Source: Cymbidium sinense
Taxonomy: Eukaryota; Streptophyta; Magnoliopsida; Asparagales; Orchidaceae
Direction: 5' to 3'
Assembly: GCA_021442155.1 (NCBI GenBank)
Contig: CM038217.1
Span: 150,047,834 to 150,111,833 of the forward strand
Length of the DNA: 64,000 nucleotides
Both the position numbers and the translations under genes were made by a program. Of this stretch, positions 60,760 through 64,000 are shown piece by piece; position 1 is the stretch's first letter; each line of letters begins with the position of its first letter. The notes below the pieces were generated by a model. That model was not told the DNA's origin. It did not search any database and saw only the letters and a list, made by a program, of their open reading frames with translations.

Positions 60760-60917
60760 GCGATCGAAAGTATAGTTTATCTACCATGCTAAGGATGTGC
60801 ATAGATTTTTAAGCTTTATTGATATGGTACAACATTTTCTCGGACGAACAATGTATCTAATTTAATGTATTTTTTTGTACGTTAACAACACGAACAGCAT
60901 TTATATATTACAACAAG

Positions 60918-61109
60918 TTTTCCTGCCACATTAGAACAATGTGAACATGTACTTATATTACAAAATATTTTCCCGTCACATTAGAACAATGTGAACGAAT
61001 ACTTATTTTAATACAAATTTTCTCGTCATGTTGGAACAACGTGAACGAGTACTTAATTTAAACTAAATTTTCCTGCCACATTGAAACAATGTACACAGTA
61101 CTTAGTAAC
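60918..61109. repeat. 50-bp minisatellite, four units
   Basis: Units start at 60918, 60968, 61018 and 61068, exactly 50 bp apart, each beginning TTTTC. A diverged partial unit may precede at 60835. Each contains a short inverted repeat, CACATT-AGAAC-AATGTG, mostly conserved or compensated. Confidence 0.85.
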
Positions 61110-62608
61110 TTTAATATTTCTTTGCAATTTTACCTTTACATATGCATTGAAATGATACAAGTAGGTATCATATGGTTGTATTCACCTTTTATTCAAAATT
61201 TGCCTTTGAATACACCAAACAACAAACTATAGTATAAATTCTCAAACAACAAACATTTCATTTTTTGAGCATCAATTCTTCAACAACCAAATATCAACAA
61301 TTTGCAAAAAAAAGAAAGCAGTATTGTACTCTACAAATATGAAAATTTCATAAATCTGAAATTTCATCACTATTTCAGCTCACATAAGCTTAAAGAGGCA
61401 TTAAAGTAAGAAGACTAAATGAGATTTATGTTCACACGAAGGAAAATTGAAATTTCATTCTCTTTTGCTCACCTCAAACCCAACAAGTGAAATAGCATAA
61501 TTGATAGCAAGACATAAGCAAATTTCATCACATTGAAAATATGAAATAGACAAAATAAAAGTAATGAGGCTTCAAAGAATACTTCACCCTCCTTTCATTC
61601 CCCTTTCTTCAATATAATAGCCAAAAGAGTTTAAGCCATTTAAAATGAATAGCTACATTAGGCTTGATATTACATAAACCCAAAAGAAAATTTCAGATTT
61701 TGTAAAGCATCTCCAAAATCAAAAGATTTGAATGGAGATTAAATTGAATTTTGCTAATTAAAGGAAGAGACAAGAGATAGGCCAAAGGTAGCCAAATTTC
61801 AGCAAGATACTCAAGTGAAATAATAAATGACAATTGAAAAACCTTACCACACTACTTATTTAGGAAATTAAAGAATGACAACCTTAAGTTGCATGCAACT
61901 GGGGCCTCATTTCACATCCCATTTTAAAAGTTTATTGATTTGATAATAAATATAGTAAAGAGAATATGCATGAAGTCATAAATTCCAATTTATCCTTTCC
62001 AAATCTAAGTAAATGGGATAATAAATCAATAATCAAATCAAACTTCAGAAAATGACCATACGAAGGTCTCCAAAAATCTGAAAATTTCAATGAATCCCAC
62101 TTTATATTCACTTGCAGGTAAGGAAAGGTAATGAGCATATGAATTTCAAGACATTTATTACATTGTGGATAGCAAGATAATAATTTGATAGAGATATATA
62201 AAAAGATTCTACTCAACCAAATGACAAAATGAAATAAAGTAGATTCTAATCAGAAAAACAGGACTTTATGTTAATGATAAGCCACATGCACTCATTTTCC
62301 TTACTTGACTCCAAGATAGTAGCAAGGTCCAAACAAGATTTAATCAAGCAAGGCAACAAATAGCCATTCCAAATTTTTTCAAGTCATTTATTTAAGCAAC
62401 AAAGGGTGGCAACTTTAAATTCTATGCACATGAAATCTTACTTCCTATTGCACTTCAAAGCTCACCAATTTGATGATAACAATAATGAGGAAGAATAAGC
62501 ACAATATTAATAAACCAAGACTATGCTTTCAATCTTTTTTCCTCAGCAAGATATTTAATAAAACAAGCAATGGAAGCAAAGTAGATTAGACCTCATGAGG
62601 AGCTCACC
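61110..62608. other. No feature recognised
   Basis: AT-rich non-coding sequence with short imperfect repeats. No gene seen. Confidence 0.4.
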
Positions 62609-62749
62609 AACATGAAGTAAATATATGCATTTAGGTTTGACAAATCCAGAAAATCAACATGAAGTAAACATTTGCATTTAGATTTGACAAATCCAGAAAA
62701 TCAACATGAAGTAAATATTTGCATTTAGATTTGATAAATCTAGAAAATC
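62609..62749. repeat. 47-bp tandem repeat, three copies
   Basis: Units 62609-62655, 62656-62702 and 62703-62749, each starting AACATGAAGTAAA and ending AAAATC, with only 1-3 differences between neighbours. Confidence 0.92.
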
Positions 62750-62939
62750 TGAAACCAAACTTTGCCTATTGATTTTTCCTTTTTTTTTTTTTGGCATGCA
62801 TTCAATTGCTTAAGTAGATGCATTATAGAAAAACACAAGTGAGTACTTGAAGATCAAAAAGCCAAAACCACTTAAGCCATATCATATTGAACATCACATT
62901 CTTCTTCCTTATTGTATTTGCATGAGAGAACAACCAAAG

Positions 62940-63275
62940 CATAACACATAAATAAAGGAGATTTCCACCAAGTCCATCTCATCCAAAAAAAGAGCAAAAG
63001 CACATAAATAATTGCAAACAACATAAAGCATTGAGCCATACCTCATCTCAAGATTTCAATTTAAATCTTTAATCTCATCTTAAGCATGTAAGAGGGGATC
63101 TATCAAGCCATATCACCCAAAAAGAAGCCAATAAGCATGAAAATATGCAAATACTTGCAAACAACATGAAGCATTGAGTCATACATCATCTCAATCTTCC
63201 AATCAAAATCTCAACACCATTTAAGCATGTGAAAGAGAAATGCACCAAGCCATACTATCTAAAGGAAATCAAATG
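62940..63275. repeat. About 140-bp tandem repeat, two to three copies
   Basis: The block gcaaacaacataaagcattg at 63014 recurs at 63155 (gcaaacaacatgaagcattg). The block with ccaagtccatctcatccaaa at 62968 recurs at 63103 and 63247. The first copy is partial. Confidence 0.75.
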
Positions 63276-64000
63276 CATAAAAATACACTTAGGGATGGAT
63301 AGAGATAACTTGGAAGCTCGATTTGAAGGAAAGAGGAGCTCGGTTAGGTCACTGCTTGGGTGAATTGAAAGAGGAGTGTTTACCTACATGTGCCATCCAT
63401 GTAAATTAAGTGCATAAGTTAAAATCAACAATTATCAAATACAATATTGTCTAATTTAGGTGAAAATTCTTAATCGCAATTAAAATTATTTGAAGTGTCG
63501 TCGATTTGAAAATAATATTGCGTCGATATATTTCGAACAAAAATTTAAGTAAGCAAAAGTAATTGTATTAATAAATAGCCAAATCAATTGAGGAAAAATT
63601 AATTTTAAATATAATTATGCGTATCGAGGTTGGGAGGCCTCAACGATATCCAAAATGACCTCAAATACAAACGACTTGTATCACATTCGACGTCGAAATC
63701 AATCAAAATATGTATCTTCCTCAATTCAATGGTTGACCGATCAGGAATGAAATCCGTTGACGTATCATGCATTAGAGGCTGCGATGGCCAAACGAATGTA
63801 AGCATTTGTGTTTCTAAAACATCGCAACTATCTCAAATAAACACCTACATTGTATGAGTCGATGTAAGAATATAAAACGCAAAATGGGGCGCAGGGAGAT
63901 GACTTGCTATTTGAGATGCATGAGAAATGATAAATCTTGTGAGGTTATTAAAAAAAATTATGGTTAGATTCTAGTTATAATTAAATCAACTTAGATCATA
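63276..64000. other. No feature recognised
   Basis: Non-coding, no similarity seen. Overlapping short frames at 63605-63857 on both strands are unassigned. Confidence 0.4.

Noticed and set aside
1..64000. CRISPR arrays, bacterial operons, rRNA and tRNA genes
   Set aside because: No regular spacer array, no polycistronic layout and no tRNA or rRNA consensus were seen. The window is clearly plant nuclear DNA with spliced genes.

Overview
The window is nuclear DNA from a flowering plant. It is AT-rich and filled with old, broken transposable elements. It contains one recognisable host gene: an intron-rich GH27 alpha-galactosidase of the plant AGAL3 type on the + strand, with exons between 30733 and 39093. 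The transposon families seen (Tat-type Ty3/gypsy with a second RNase H, Tekay/Del-type chromovirus, RTE-type LINE, Tourist-like and Mutator-like DNA elements) fit an angiosperm with a large, repeat-rich genome. I cannot name the species.

Region 1-19800 has no supportable gene. It consists of three colinear, diverged copies of one very long repeat (A 1307-7919, B 7920-about 15990, C about 16000-19800). At the left edge is a further piece in inverted orientation (1-1306). Each copy carries a GAA-rich purine tract at the same relative place. Region 19962-23303 is a decayed Tat-lineage polyprotein (RT, RNase H, second RNase H, integrase). It is followed by a polypurine tract and a likely 3' LTR start near 24686.

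Region 27300-39100 holds the alpha-galactosidase gene. Five copies of a Mutator-like MITE lie in or near it, one of them with 56-bp terminal repeats and a perfect 9-bp target duplication. Eleven exons covering the signal peptide and most of the catalytic barrel are present, with both catalytic aspartates. Exon 3, however, has two in-frame stop codons and no GT donor, so this copy looks like a pseudogene. The exons for the C-terminal part are not found in the remaining 25 kb.

Region 40850-54394 is a nest of insertions. A Tourist-like DNA element (outer ends 42072 and 54394, TAA duplication) was split by an RTE-type LINE. The LINE was split in turn by about 9 kb of Ty3/gypsy DNA: a + strand chromovirus pol remnant and a - strand Tekay-like element with two recognisable LTR-like repeats. 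A separate 5'-truncated LINE lies just before it. Region 54400-64000 has no gene I can support. It holds an inverted fragment related to the LTR at 27.2 kb, a 207-bp duplication, and several short tandem arrays. One is a regular 50-bp minisatellite whose unit contains a small inverted repeat.

I found no evidence for a new molecular system. The most informative features are the localised lesion in the GH27 gene, the multi-level nested insertion, and the MITE cluster around the gene.
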